From the NCBI RefSeq assembly GCF_024166365.1, contig NC_064821.1, forward strand, positions 106,932,349 to 106,996,348: 64,000 nt of DNA, in the 5' to 3' direction. A program made the translations under genes and the position numbers. Position 1 is the stretch's first letter. Each line of letters starts with the position of its first letter. Source of the stretch: Elephas maximus indicus (lineage: Eukaryota > Chordata > Mammalia > Proboscidea > Elephantidae). This document shows positions 20,900 through 32,156 of this stretch, one piece after another. The notes under the pieces are model-generated. The model saw nothing but the letters and a program-made list of their open reading frames with translations. It was not told the DNA's origin and did not search any database.

Positions 20900-22055
20900 T
20901 CTGGTTCCCTCTTGCAATTGTTCTGGTTTTGAATAGTCCTTGAGAGTTCATTTCCTAGGTTGGTATATGGCTAGTACAATCTTGCATCCTAGATCCTAGA
21001 TTCAGGCTGTGGTCTGATGTTGTTTGTTCTCAGACCGAAGGACTCCCTTTAATAATTCTTCTAAGTTTGTTTTGGTTTTTACATATCCCCTTAATTTCTG
21101 TTTATCTGGAAATGTCCTAATTTCACCATAATATTTGAATGAAAGTTTTGCAGGATATGTGACTTTTGGTTGGCAATTTTTTTCTTTTGAGGTTTTATAT
21201 GTCATCCCATTGCCTTCTTGCCTGGATGGTTACTGCCAAATAATCAGAGCTTAGTCTTATTGTTTCTCTTCTGACTTTTTGTTTTTCTTGAGCTGTTCGT
21301 GGGATTTTTTCTTTGTCTTTGGTTTTAGCAAGTATGATTATGATATACCCTGGTGTTTTCCTTTTGAGGCCTATCCTATATGGAGTTCTTTGAGCTTCTG
21401 GGATGGTCAGTTTTTTATCATTCATGATATTAGGGAAGTTTTCTGTCAGCAAGTCTTCAGCGAACCTCTCTGTGTTTTCCGTTTTCTCTCCCCATCCTGG
21501 AACTCTGATCACTGGCAAATTTTTACTTTTGATTGTATCCCACGTAATTCTCAGAGTTTCTTCATTTTTTTTTCCAATTTTTCCTCAGAGTTGTATCAAG
21601 TGTTTTTCTTCAATTTCACTGATACTGTCTTCCATCATTTCAAACCTGCTCCTCAGCCCTTCTATGACACTGTCCATTTCTGAAATCTTGTTGTTTATCT
21701 TTTGAATTTCTAATTGTTGTTTTCAAATGATTTCTAGTTGTGTATTTATTTTGGCATTTTGTTCCTGCATTATTCTCCTGAATTGTTCCATTTTTTTGTC
21801 TGTATTTTCCATGAATTTGTCTGCCTTTTCCACAAATTTGTCTATTTTTCCCTCATTTTTGTCTGCATTTTACTTCAACTCTTGGATTGCTCTGAATATT
21901 AGAGATTCGAATTTCCTGTCAGGTAGTTCTAGTACCTTTTCTTCTACTGGAAAGTCATCTGGTGTTTTATTTTGGATGCCTGCTGGAACCATCATGTCCT
22001 GGGTTTTTTTTTTTTTTTTTTTATGTTTTGATATTGTCTGCTGTCTTCGGGACAT
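20900..22055 (-). pseudogene. L1 ORF1 remnant
   Basis: The minus strand shows an N-terminal, lysine-rich and coiled-coil-prone part (22,055-21,870, including KFESLIFRAIQELK) and a C-terminal nucleic-acid-binding part (21,518-21,195, including ENFPNIMNDKKLTIPEAQRT). The frame is broken between and after them. In live L1 the protein coats L1 RNA as a trimer. Confidence 0.82.
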
Positions 22056-22061
22056 TCAGTA

Positions 22062-23864
22062 GTTATTTTCTTTGTTTCTTGATTGCAGATTTGATTGTTT
22101 CATCCTGCTTTTTTGTCTTATTTGGTTATGTCTGAACAGGCAGGCTGTGCATTCTTTATTGTTTGCTTATTTGTAGTCATGGTACTTTTCACCTCCTCGT
22201 CCAATGGGAAGGGCCAGCCATTCAGCTATGGTGCAGCAGGGCAGATCCAGCTGAAACGGAGGGGCTGGGATGGGTTGTTAGTGGCATATACTAAGGCCAA
22301 CAGGGTGGGCCAGGAATCAGTGCTGGGCAGGTTCTAGTAGGCCATGCCTGCATTGCTCAGGGGTGTGATGCTCAGTGCACAGTGAAAATAGTAAAGACAG
22401 AGGGGGGAGGTTGTGATGTGTGGAGCTAATAGGGGTATGGGAAAGAGGAGAGAGAAACAGGAGCCAAAAACAAGCAAGCAAACGAATAAAGAAAAAAAAA
22501 GTGCTAAGAGAGCTTGCCATTGGAGTGGATAGATGAGAAACTGAGAAATGGAGAAAAGAAAGGAAGAGAGAAAAAGGAAATAAGAAAGAAAAAGTAACTA
22601 GATAAAACTTTGGAAAAGAAAAGGAAACCCCCAGGAGACCCAGAGTCCCACCAGTGGGGCTGCTAAGACTGGGGAAGTGGTTCCCCGGCTGCGCAGTATA
22701 GCCTGGCTAGAGAGGGTATAGATGTCACACAGCACCAGGTATTCAGGAGACAGGAAAAGAAGATAAGTGTAGAGAGATGAGAACTGAGAATTGAAGACAG
22801 ACAGAAAGGGGAAAAGAGAGAAAAAAGGAAGAAAGCAAGAATGCAGAAAAAAAAAATGCCCCAAGGGATGGCTGCACAGATTGGGGGAGTGGCTCCCAAG
22901 CCGTGCAGTGCAGCTGGATAGAAGGGTTTCCTAAGCTGTGAAAAGAAAAAGAAAACAAACTAAGCAAAACAAAACAGAACAAAGCAAAACAAGGGGGAAA
23001 AAAAAAAAAAGGCCCAGGTCTCCCAACAGCGTGGTGTCACAGGCCGGGGGAGTGGTTCCCCAGCTGAATGTGGCTTCACAGCCTTACAAGAAGAAACAAA
23101 GATGGCACATGGAGCCAGGTGTTCCAGAGAAAGGAGTGGGAGGTAGTAGGAAGCTCAGAAGAAATGAAAGGAGTCGGAAAGAACCAACACCAGCTCAGGG
23201 GCCTGGCCAGTGTGGGCAGGGCAAATCCAAGCAGCCTGAGGCCAAAGCAGTTGCCTCCTGGCCAAGAGACTGCAGCTGGTGGGAAGTAGCAGAGGCCGAG
23301 GGAGGGAAGAATAGAGGGAGCTAGGAAAGAGTATATCACTCATTACTGGGCACTCTATCTCCTGCTGGGAACTTGACAAAGCTGTTTTCTTGTACTCCCT
23401 GTCCACCAATCTCCGAAGTGGGTAGGGTGAATCCAAGTGGCACAGATGCTGCATTTCCCAGCCAGCAGAGCCACTGCAGCCAGCCAGGAGGTCGGAGATA
23501 GAGCAGCAGGGAGATGATAGGGGGTGGGAAAGCTTGTATCGCTGGTTACCAGGTGCTCTGTCTCCTGCTGGGAGTTCTGGAAGCTGCTTTCCCATGCTCC
23601 CTGTCTGCCAGTCCCTGACAGGAGCCCAAGATGGTAGATCAGTGCTGTGTTAGCTAATGGGGCCTTCAGCAGGTATCTCTCCTCACTTGCTGTCCTCTGT
23701 CAGTTTCTTATTCTATTTGGTGCTTGGCTGAGTTCTTTATCTCTTGATTTGACCCTTCAGGTTCCAGGATTGACATTTGTCCCTGTTTTACTTAGTTTTT
23801 CAGGTCTTTGCTGTGGAGGGGCGGCGTGGTGCTTCTGTCTATGATGCCATGTTGGCTGAAAGGC
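22062..23864 (-). promoter_or_regulatory. L1 5' UTR with repeated monomer-like units
   Basis: GC-richer antisense leader of the younger L1. The motif 'ggggaagtggttccccggctg' and close variants recur near 22,672, 22,884 and 23,046, each followed by a 'gcagt' or similar text and purine-rich spacers. This suggests tandem promoter units of about 160-210 bp. Long frames here on both strands are by-products of its composition. Confidence 0.65.
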
Positions 23865-26160
23865 TGATTGACTTATTTCATGCAGCATAATGTCCCCCAG
23901 ATTTATCCATGTTAAAAGATGTTTCACAGACTCCTAATTACTCTTTACAATAGCTTAGTATTCCACTGTGTGTATGTACCACAGTTTGTTAATCCATTCA
24001 TCTGTTGGTGGGCCCTTAGGTTGTTTCCATCTTTTTGCTATTGTGAATAATGCAACAATGAACATAGATGTGCATATGTCTATTCGTGTCACTGCTCCTA
24101 TATCTCTAGGATATTTACCTAGGACTGGGATTGCTGGATCATACGTATTTCTATTTCTAGGTTTTTGAGGAAGTGCCATACTGTTTTCCATTGTGGTTGT
24201 ACCATTTTACGATCCCACCAGCAATATATAAGAGTTCCAATTCCCCCACACCCTCACCAACATTTGCTGTTTTCTGTTTTTTTGATCGTTGCCATTTTTG
24301 CAGGGGGGAGATAGTTTCTCATTGTAGTTTTGATTTGCTAGCCACCTGAATGTCCTCTTTGGTGAGGTGTCTGTTCATGTCCTTTGCCTATTTTTTGATT
24401 GGGTTTTTTCTCTTTTTGTTGTTGAGTTGTTGAAGTTTCCTATATGATTTTAGAGATTAGACCCTTATCAGATATGTCCTTACCAAAGAGTTTTTCCCAG
24501 TCTGTGGATTTTCTTTTTACTCTTTTGGTAAGGTCTTTTGATGAGCATAAGTATGTAATTTTTTGGAGGTTCCAATTATCTAATTTACCTTCAGTCATTT
24601 GTGCATTTTTAGTTTTGTTTGATAGGCTACTTTTGCCAAAAATTAGGCCCCCTAGGTTTAAGCCTATGTTATCTTCCAGGAGCTTTACAGTTTTAGCTTT
24701 AACATTTAGGTCTTTGATCCATTTTGAGTTAGTTTGTGTGCATGGTGTGAGGCATGGATCCTGTTTTCATTTTACTTGTCAGCACCATTTGTTAAAGAGA
24801 CTGCTTCTTCCCCATTGAATCAACTTTGACCCTTTGTCAAAGACCAGCTGCCCATACATAGGTGAATTTGCTTCTAAATTCTCAATTCTGTTTCAGTGAT
24901 CTGTGTGTTTACCATTGAACCAGTACCAGGCTGTTTTGATTACCATGACTGTATAGTAAGTTTTGAGATTGGGAAATGTGAGGCCTCCTATTTTGTTCTT
25001 CTTCTTCAATATTAACTACTCAGGGCCTCCTTCTTTTCCACATAAAATTGGAGATTAGTTTTCCTATTTCATTGAAGAATGTTGTAGAGATTCAGATTGG
25101 GATTGCAATGTGTCTATAAATTGCTTTTGTAGCATTGACATTTCCACAATATTAAGTCTTCCAATCCATGAGCATGGAATGTTTTTACATTTATGTAGAT
25201 CTCTTTCAGTTTCTTGCAGTAGTGTTTTATTGTTTTTCTTGTATAAGTCTTTACATGCCTCATTAGGTTTATTCCTGGGTATTTTATTCTTTTGGGGGCT
25301 GTTATAAATGGTATTGTTGTCTTGATTTCCTCTTCAGAATCCTCATTGTTAGTGTGGAGGAACCCAACTGATTTTTGTGTGTTGATCTTGTACCCTGTCA
25401 TTTTGCTGAATCCTTCTATTAGTTCCAGTAATTTTCTTATGGAGTCTCTGGGATTTTCTATGTATAGGGTCATGTCATCTGTGAATAAGGATAGCCTGAC
25501 TTCTTCCTTTCTAACTGAGTTCCTTTATTTCCCTTTCTTTCTTTATTGCTGTAGTTAGGACTTCCAGTACAATATTGAATTAGAGTGGTGATAAAGGGCA
25601 TCCTTGTCTCATTCCCGCTCTCAAGCGGAATGCTCTAAATCTTTCTCCATTGAGAACAATGTTGGCTATTGGGTTAGCATATATGCCCTTTATTAGGTTG
25701 AGGAATTTCCCTTCTATTCCTATTTGCTGAGAGTTTTTATCAAGAAAGTGTGTTGGATTTTATTAAATGCTTTTTCTGTGTCAACTGAGATGATCATGTG
25801 ACTCTTTTCCTTTGTTTTATTTATGTGGTGAATTACTTTGACTGACTTCCTAGTGTAAACCATCTTTGCATCACTGGTATGAATCCTACTTGATTATGAT
25901 GTATTATTTTTTTGATATGTTTTTGAATTCCACTGGCTAGAATTTTGTTGAGAATTTTTTGTCTGTATTTATGAGGGATATTGATCTGTAATATTCTTTT
26001 TTAGTGGTGTCTTTGTCCAGCTTTGGTATCAGGGTTATGCTGGTTTCATAGAATGTATTAGGGAGTATTCCTTCCGTTTCTGTGTTCTGTAATCATTTGA
26101 GTAAAATTGGTGTCAGCTCTCCTCTGAATATTTTGTAGAATTCTCCAGTGAAGCCATCTG
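23865..26160 (-). mobile_element. Old L1, ORF2 C-terminal portion (middle piece)
   Basis: Continuation of the antisense L1 that was left at 15,213. Minus-strand frames show L1 ORF2 text: 24,191-23,955 (NTYDPAIPVLGKYPRDIG) and 25,473-25,114 ([20 protein letters not shown]). It has many stops. It is broken again at about 26,160 by another L1. Confidence 0.85.
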
Positions 26161-27030
26161 TTTGTTTGTTTTCTAATTTTTATTGTTCTTTAAGTGAAAG
26201 TTTACAAATCAAGTCAGTCTCTCATACAAAAATTTGTATACACCTGGCTACATACCCCTAGTTACTCTCCCTCTAATGAGACAGCACACTCCTTCCCTCC
26301 ACTCTCTCTTTTCGTGTCCATTCAGCCAGCTTTTGACCCCCTCTGTCTCCTCTCCAGACAGGAGCTGCCCACATAGTCTCATGTGTCTACTTAATCCAAG
26401 AAGCTCACTCTTCACCAGTATCATTTTCTATCCCATACTCCAGTCTAATCTCTGTCTGAAGAGTTGGCTTTGGGAATGGTTCCTGTCTTGAGCTAACAGA
26501 AGGTCTGGGGGCCATGACCTCCAGGGTCCTTCTAGTCTCAGTCAGACCATTAAGTCTGGTCTTTTTGCAAGAATCTGAGGTCTCCATCCCACTGCTCTCC
26601 TGCTCCCTCAGGGATTCTCTGTTGTGTTCCCTGTCAGGGCAGTCTTTGGTTGTAGCCAGGCATCATCTAGTTCTTCTGGTCTCAGGCTGATGTAATCTCT
26701 GGTTTATGTGGATCTTTCTGTCTCTTGGGCTCATAATTACCTTGTGTCTTTGGTATTCTTCATTCTCCTTTGCTCCAGGTGGGTTGAGACCAATTGATGC
26801 ATCTCAGATGGCCGCTTGCTCGCATTTAAGACCCCAGATTCCACTCTCCAAGGCGGTATGCAGAATGTTTTCTTAATAGATTTTATTATGCCAAATGACT
26901 TAGATGTCCCTTGAAACCATGGTCTCCAAACCCCTGCCCTTGCTACACTGGCCTTTGAAGTGTTCAGTTTGTTCAGGAAACTTCTCTGCTTTTGGCTTAG
27001 TCCAGTTGTGCTGACCGCTGACCTCATGTG
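26161..27030 (-). mobile_element. 5'-truncated L1 nested in the old L1
   Basis: About 870 bp of antisense L1 3' UTR (ttctttaagtgaaagtttac ... ctgacctcatgtgaatttc) between 'gaagccatctg' and 'tttgttatgggtctgttcaa', which are adjacent in the younger L1 apart from a short T-rich spacer. It resembles the 16,789-17,352 insertion but reaches further 5'. Confidence 0.82.
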
Positions 27031-27083
27031 AATTTCTACTTTTGTTATGGGTCTGTTCAAATTTTCTACCTCTGTGTTAGTTT

Positions 27084-27245
27084 GGAGCCCTGGTAGTGTA
27101 GTGGTTAAGAGCTTGGCTGCTAACCAAGAGGTCAGCAGTTCAAATCCACCAACTTCTCCTTGAAAACCCTATGCGGCAGTTCTACTCTGTCCCATAGGGT
27201 CCCTATGAGTTGGAATTGACTTGATGGCCATGGGTTTTTTATGGG
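27084..27245 (+). repeat. AfroSINE, first of a same-site pair
   Basis: Plus-strand copy from 'ggagccctggtagtgtagtg' to 'acttgatggccatgggtttt'. It is flanked by TGTTAGTTT at 27,075-27,083 and 27,246-27,254. Confidence 0.93.
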
Positions 27246-27254
27246 TGTTAGTTT

Positions 27255-27426
27255 GGAGCCCTGGTTGCACAGTGGTTAAGAGCTTGATGCTAACCATAAA
27301 GGTAGGCAGTTTGAATCCACCAGCAGTTCCTTGGAAACCCTATGGGGCAGTTCTACTCTGTCCTATATGGTCGCTATAGGTCAGAATTGACTTGACAGCA
27401 ATGGGTTTGTCTTTTTGTTTGTTTTA
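27255..27426 (+). repeat. AfroSINE, second of a same-site pair
   Basis: Plus-strand copy from 'ggagccctggttgcacagtg' to 'ttgacagcaatgggtttgtc'. It is flanked by TGTTAGTTT at 27,246-27,254 and 27,427-27,435, sharing the middle copy with its neighbour. Confidence 0.93.
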
Positions 27427-30158
27427 TGTTAGTTTAGGTAGGTAGCGTGTTTCTAGAAATTTGTCCATTTCGTCTAGATTTTCAAATTTGTTGGAGTACA
27501 GTTTTTCATAATATTATTATTCCATTATGATCCTTCTCATCTCAGTTGGTTCTGTTGTAATGTCGCCCATCTCATTTTTTTACTTGGGATATTTGCATCT
27601 TCTTGTTTTTTTTGTTTCCTCTGTCAGTTTGGCCAGTGATTCGTCAATTTTATTGATCCTTTCGAAGAACCAGCTTCTAGTCTTGTTGATTCTTTCCATT
27701 GTTTTTCTGTTTTCTTTTTCATTTCTTTCTGCTCTGATCTTTATATAATTTTTTTTTCTGGTGACTGTGGTCCTTTTTTTTCTGCTCCTTTTGTGTTTTT
27801 TTTTTTTGTAGTTATAGGGTTAAGCTATTGATTTTGACCCTTTCTTATTTTTTGATGTGTGCATTTATTGTTATAAATTCTTTCCTGAGCACTGCTTTTG
27901 CTGTGTCCCAAAGGTTTTAGTATGTTGTGTTTCCATTCTCATTTCTAAGACTTTTCTAATTTCATTTTTATTTTCTTCTATTACCCAATAGTTTTTAAGT
28001 AAGGTGTGACTCAGTTCTCATGTATTTAATTTTTTTCTTGTTCTTTCTGGTATTGATTTCTAGTTTTATAGCATTAAGATCAGTGAAGATGCTTTGTATT
28101 ATTTTGATGTTTTTTTTAATTACTGAGGATTGCTTTGTGGCCTAAAATATGGTCTATTCTGGAGAATGATCCACGTGTGTTGGAGAAGAATGTATACGGT
28201 GCCACTGTTGGGTGGAGTGTTCTGTATATGTCTGTGAGGTCAGGTTGGTTGATTGGATAATTTAGATCTTCTGTATCTTTGTTGAGTTTCTTTCTGGTTG
28301 TTCTGTCTATCATTGAATGTGGTATGTTAAGTCTCCTACTATTAATGTACAACTGTCTATTTCTGTTTTCAATTTTGTTGGACTTTGTTTTATATATATT
28401 GGAGCTCTGTCATTTGGTGTGTAAACATTTATTATGATTATATCCTCTTGGTGGATTGACCTTTTAATTGCTATATAATGCCCTTTTTTGGTCTCTTTTA
28501 ATGGATTTTGACTTAAAGTCTATTCTATTCTAGATTATTATTGCCATTTTTGCTCTCTTTTGGTTACTGTTTGCTTGATATGTATTTTTTCCCATCCTTC
28601 GTTAAACTATTTGCATCTTTCTGTTTATGGTGTGTCTCTTCTAGGCAACATATTGATGGGTCATGTTATTTTATCCATTCTGCCACTCTCTGTCTCTTGA
28701 CTGGTGCATTTAAACCATTTACATTCAGTGTGATTATCGATAAGTATGAACTTACTGCTACCATTTTGTTATGCTTTTGTGTGTGTGTGTGTTGTTTACG
28801 GTTTCTTTGTTCTGCTTAATTTTATGTGTTGAGTTCTTTTTCCTTATGAATTTCTTTGTGTGTCCTTTGTTATTGGTTTTGTGTTTACTGAGTCTTTTCG
28901 GTTTTCCTCTTTATTTTGGTGAGTAGATTTATTAATTTTTTTTGTGGTTACTCTGAAATTTATCTTTATGTTCCTAAGTTTAAAACAGTCTGTTATGTCT
29001 TGATATTGCTTTGACTTCCTCTCCATATGGAGGTTCTATAAATACACCATTTATTCCACTTTCTTGTTTCGAAGTCATCACCATTTACAGATTGACATCT
29101 CTGGTTCCCTGTTTTGTTTTCCAGCTCTATTTTACTTTTAAGAATTCTTTATCTCAGTGGGTATCTTGATGATGGTTTGTGTGTATTAATCTCAGGTTGT
29201 TGTCTGATGTCATTGGTTCTCTGTCCAAAGGACTCCCTTTAATATTTTTTCTAAGATTGGTATGGTTTTTACGAATCCCCTTAATTTCTATTTATCTGGG
29301 AATGTCTTAGTTTCACCATCGTATTAGAAAGACTATTTTCCTGGATATATGATTCTTGATTGGCAATTTTTTTTTCTTAAGAGTTTTATATATGTTATCC
29401 CACTGCCTTCTTACCTGCATGGTTTTCACCGAGAAATCGTTGTTTAGTCTTATTGAAGCTCCTTTGTTGGTGATATTTCATTTTTCACAAGCTGCTCTCA
29501 GAATTCTTTGACTTTGGTTTTGGAAAGTTTGATTATGATATGTCTTGGTGACTTTATTCTGGGGTCTATCCTTTATGGGGTTCATTGAGGTTCTTGGATG
29601 GAAACCTTCTTGTCTTTCATGATATTAGGGAAGTTTTCTGGCAATACGTCTTCAAAAATTCTCTCAGTGCTTTTTTTTCCTCCTCCTGTTTTGGAATCCC
29701 TAATATCCGTAAATTATTCCCCTCAATATTGTCCCAGATAACTCTTAGGCTTTCTTCATTTTTCTTCATTCTTTTTTCTGATTGTTCCACAAAAAAAATT
29801 AGTATCAATGAACTTGTCCTCTGCTCTGCCAAGTTTTTCTTCCATTGGTTCAATTCTACTTCTATGTCCTTCTGTTATCTATTTCTGATATTTTATTGTT
29901 AATTTTCAGGATTTCTAGCTATTGTTTTTGTATGGTTCCTAATTGCGTCTATTTATTTTGTCATTTTGTTCTTTTATTGTTTTCCTGAATTCTTCTAGGG
30001 CTTTCTCTGTTTTTTCCTTGATCTCTTTGAGGATTCTATATATAAGTCTTCTGAATTTATTATCATGTAGATCCATTACCATTTCTTTCTCAGGAAGGTT
30101 TTCCGTTCCTATGTTTTGCCCCTTTTTTGAGCTATCTAATCCTATTTCTTCATATGAT

Positions 30159-30195
30159 TTGTTATTTATTTATTTATTTATTTATTTCTTTATTG
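30159..30195. repeat. TTTA microsatellite
   Basis: About seven TTTA/TTAT units inside the old L1 ORF1 region. It probably varies in length. Confidence 0.85.
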
Positions 30196-30749
30196 TTTAT
30201 ATGGATGTTTGTTTTGTGCTTTTTTTTTTTTTAATGTGTCTGAAGTTTTGTTTCTCTTCAGCATGTCTTTCTAACTTTGTATTATTTTAATAGCTGTTGT
30301 TTTATGGTTCTGGTCTATGTGTGACTTTGGTGGTATCTGTTGGTTGGGCATGATTTCCTCTCACTAATGGATATGGGGGGTAACAGCCACATGCAAGTCC
30401 TCTGTGATTAGGCTCATATGTCATCCATTACCAGATTGAGTGTAGGTGTAGGTTCTTTCCCTTATATTGGGTGACAAGTGTTAAGGAGTCAGGGTCCCTT
30501 CACAACCTTTGTGGTACTGTGAGGTCCTTCTAAGTTCATGCTAGCAGTTAGTGCATCTGCTGGAGGGCAGCACAAGTCGTCTTTGTAGCCTCAGAGTTGC
30601 AATGCTATCCAAATGGATTGGGTAGGCCCTTTGTACAGTTACAAATTGGTGTTTCTGTAGGTGCTGGGAGATCAAGGGGTCTCAGTATGTGTGGGATTGG
30701 CCTATGGGACTAGGCTGGGTGTAGGGTGAGTGTTGCTGTAGCCAGGCAG

Positions 30750-31400
30750 TTGTTGGGTTTTGGCACAGTGAGTGTCTGCTTTTCACTGGGCTGGGGCACT
30801 ATTGGAGCCTGTTGGAATGCACCTGGCAATCACTGGTAATGGAGTGTGCCTGCCAGGCCATACTGTGTAGTTGTCAGAAGGGTGCACAGGGGTGCATCTG
30901 CTAGTTGCTGGGCTAGGGTTTGGGGCATACCTGCTGGTTCCTGGGCAATGGTGCCTGGTGTGTTTCTGGTTTCAGTGCAGGGCTGGGAAGATTATGCCAG
31001 TTGCCAGGAGTTGGGGAGATGGCACTCCTGCCAGTCACCAGGCTTCAGGCATGCTCTTGCTGATCTCTGGGCTGCAGGCAAGGGGGTACTCCTGCCAGTC
31101 ACTAGGCTCTGGACAAGGGCAAGTGCACTTCCAGCAGACACCAGGCAGCAGGCGAGGGGGTGCTCTCCCTGGTCACTGGGTTGTAAGCTCACTTCCACTG
31201 GTACAACAGCTGCTGGGCTGCTCCTGCTGGTTGCTGGCCTAAGGGTGAGGAGGTGCTCTCTCCAGTTGCTGGGTTGCAGATGTGCTCCCACCAGTCTCTG
31301 ACCAGTGGTTGCAGGTGCGGGGTCACTCTCACTGGTCACTAGATGTGGCTGCAGGTGGCGCTGTTGCCTGGCTGCCCCAGGCAATTGGGGCTTGACCTGA
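30750..31400 (-). repeat. Degenerate tandem units in the old L1 5' UTR
   Basis: The phrase 'ttgctgggct' or 'tcactaggct', followed by 'gcaggcaaggggg'-like text and 'tgctcctgcc'-like text, recurs roughly every 45-60 bp. This is a degenerate minisatellite within the L1 leader. The long plus and minus frames (30,846-31,384) follow from the repeat and are not genes. Confidence 0.65.
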
Positions 31401-31929
31401 TTAAATGTGATGGGGGGGCTGCACAGAGGCTGGCTGAGTGGGGAACCTCTAGTTATAACTCTACAATTTTACTATTCAGTGGCTGTTTGCTGGCCAGATG
31501 GTCAGGAACTGCTTCTGGTAAGTAGTCCCTTCCTCAGTTCCTGGCTCCCTCACTTTTCTGTGGTCAACAGGACCACTTGAGCTCTTGCCCAAACTTCCTG
31601 TACTTTCCCTTTTTAGACCCAGCTTTTGTTCTACTCACCTTGTTTCATTCCAGGTTTGTTTATATATTATCTCTTTCTCTTGTTGTGAACTCCACGTAGT
31701 TGGTTCCTGTGTTCCTCACTAGGAATGCTGCCAGCTTTGTCCCAAGATGGCCATGCTATGCTGGGCTGGCAGGCAGGGCACTGAGGATCCATAAATCTCT
31801 ACATCTGCTGTATTCTTTCTATCACTTTTTCCACATGGAGCTCTATCTACTTCTTCAGCCTTCTGTTTGATGTTCAGCATTCCAAGGTTATCATCTGTAT
31901 CTGTTTCACGAGTCTTTGTTGTAGGCGGA

Positions 31930-32075
31930 GGTTATGGTGCATCAGTCTAAGTCCCCTTCAGTGGGTGATTTTTGAGAAGTAGATTCCCAGGTTTTCCTTC
32001 TGAGGCACTCTGGGTGGTCTTGAACTGACAACCTTTCAGTTAGCATTTGAGCCTTTTGTACCGCCCAGGGACTTT
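31930..32075 (-). repeat. Truncated AfroSINE
   Basis: Minus-strand fragment with 'cacccagaggtg'-type middle (ttctgaggcactctgggtgg) and head end 'gaactgacaacctttcagtt ... accgcccaggg'. The tail part is missing or too divergent. Confidence 0.6.
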
Positions 32076-32156
32076 TCTACAATACATAAATTAAAAAGAA
32101 CAAAAACCTCCTCCATGAGAGTAAAGAAAATATGAAATTTTTGACTCTTGAACTTG

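Larger units (their letters stand above)
15228..23864 (-). mobile_element. Nearly full-length younger L1, antisense
   Basis: About 8.6 kb, read right to left: 5' UTR (about 23,864-22,062), ORF1 remnant (22,055-about 20,900), ORF2 remnant (about 20,573-16,190), 3' UTR and A-rich end near 15,228. The 5' end is close to 'gatgccatgttggctgaa'. Imperfect flanking repeats are near TGATCGACATTCC (15,214) and TGATTGACTTATT (23,865). Both ORFs are broken, so it is not active. It interrupts an older L1 and is itself interrupted at 16,789-17,352. Confidence 0.85.
27031..31775 (-). mobile_element. Old L1, ORF2 N-terminal part, ORF1 and 5' UTR (right piece)
   Basis: Antisense L1 continues: ORF2 reverse transcriptase and endonuclease remnants (about 27,440-28,790, for example 28,352-28,116 with a DLTDIYRTLHP-type block), ORF1 remnants (about 29,000-30,280, including EESLRVIWDNIEGNNLRILG at 29,853-29,617) and a GC-rich 5' UTR (about 30,300-31,775) ending near 'gtcccaagatggccatg'. 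With the pieces at 13,789 and 23,865 it makes one dismembered, nearly full-length L1. Confidence 0.82.

Noticed and set aside
30846..31384. 151- and 130-codon frames
   Set aside because: They lie in the degenerate tandem repeat of an L1 leader and mirror each other on both strands.
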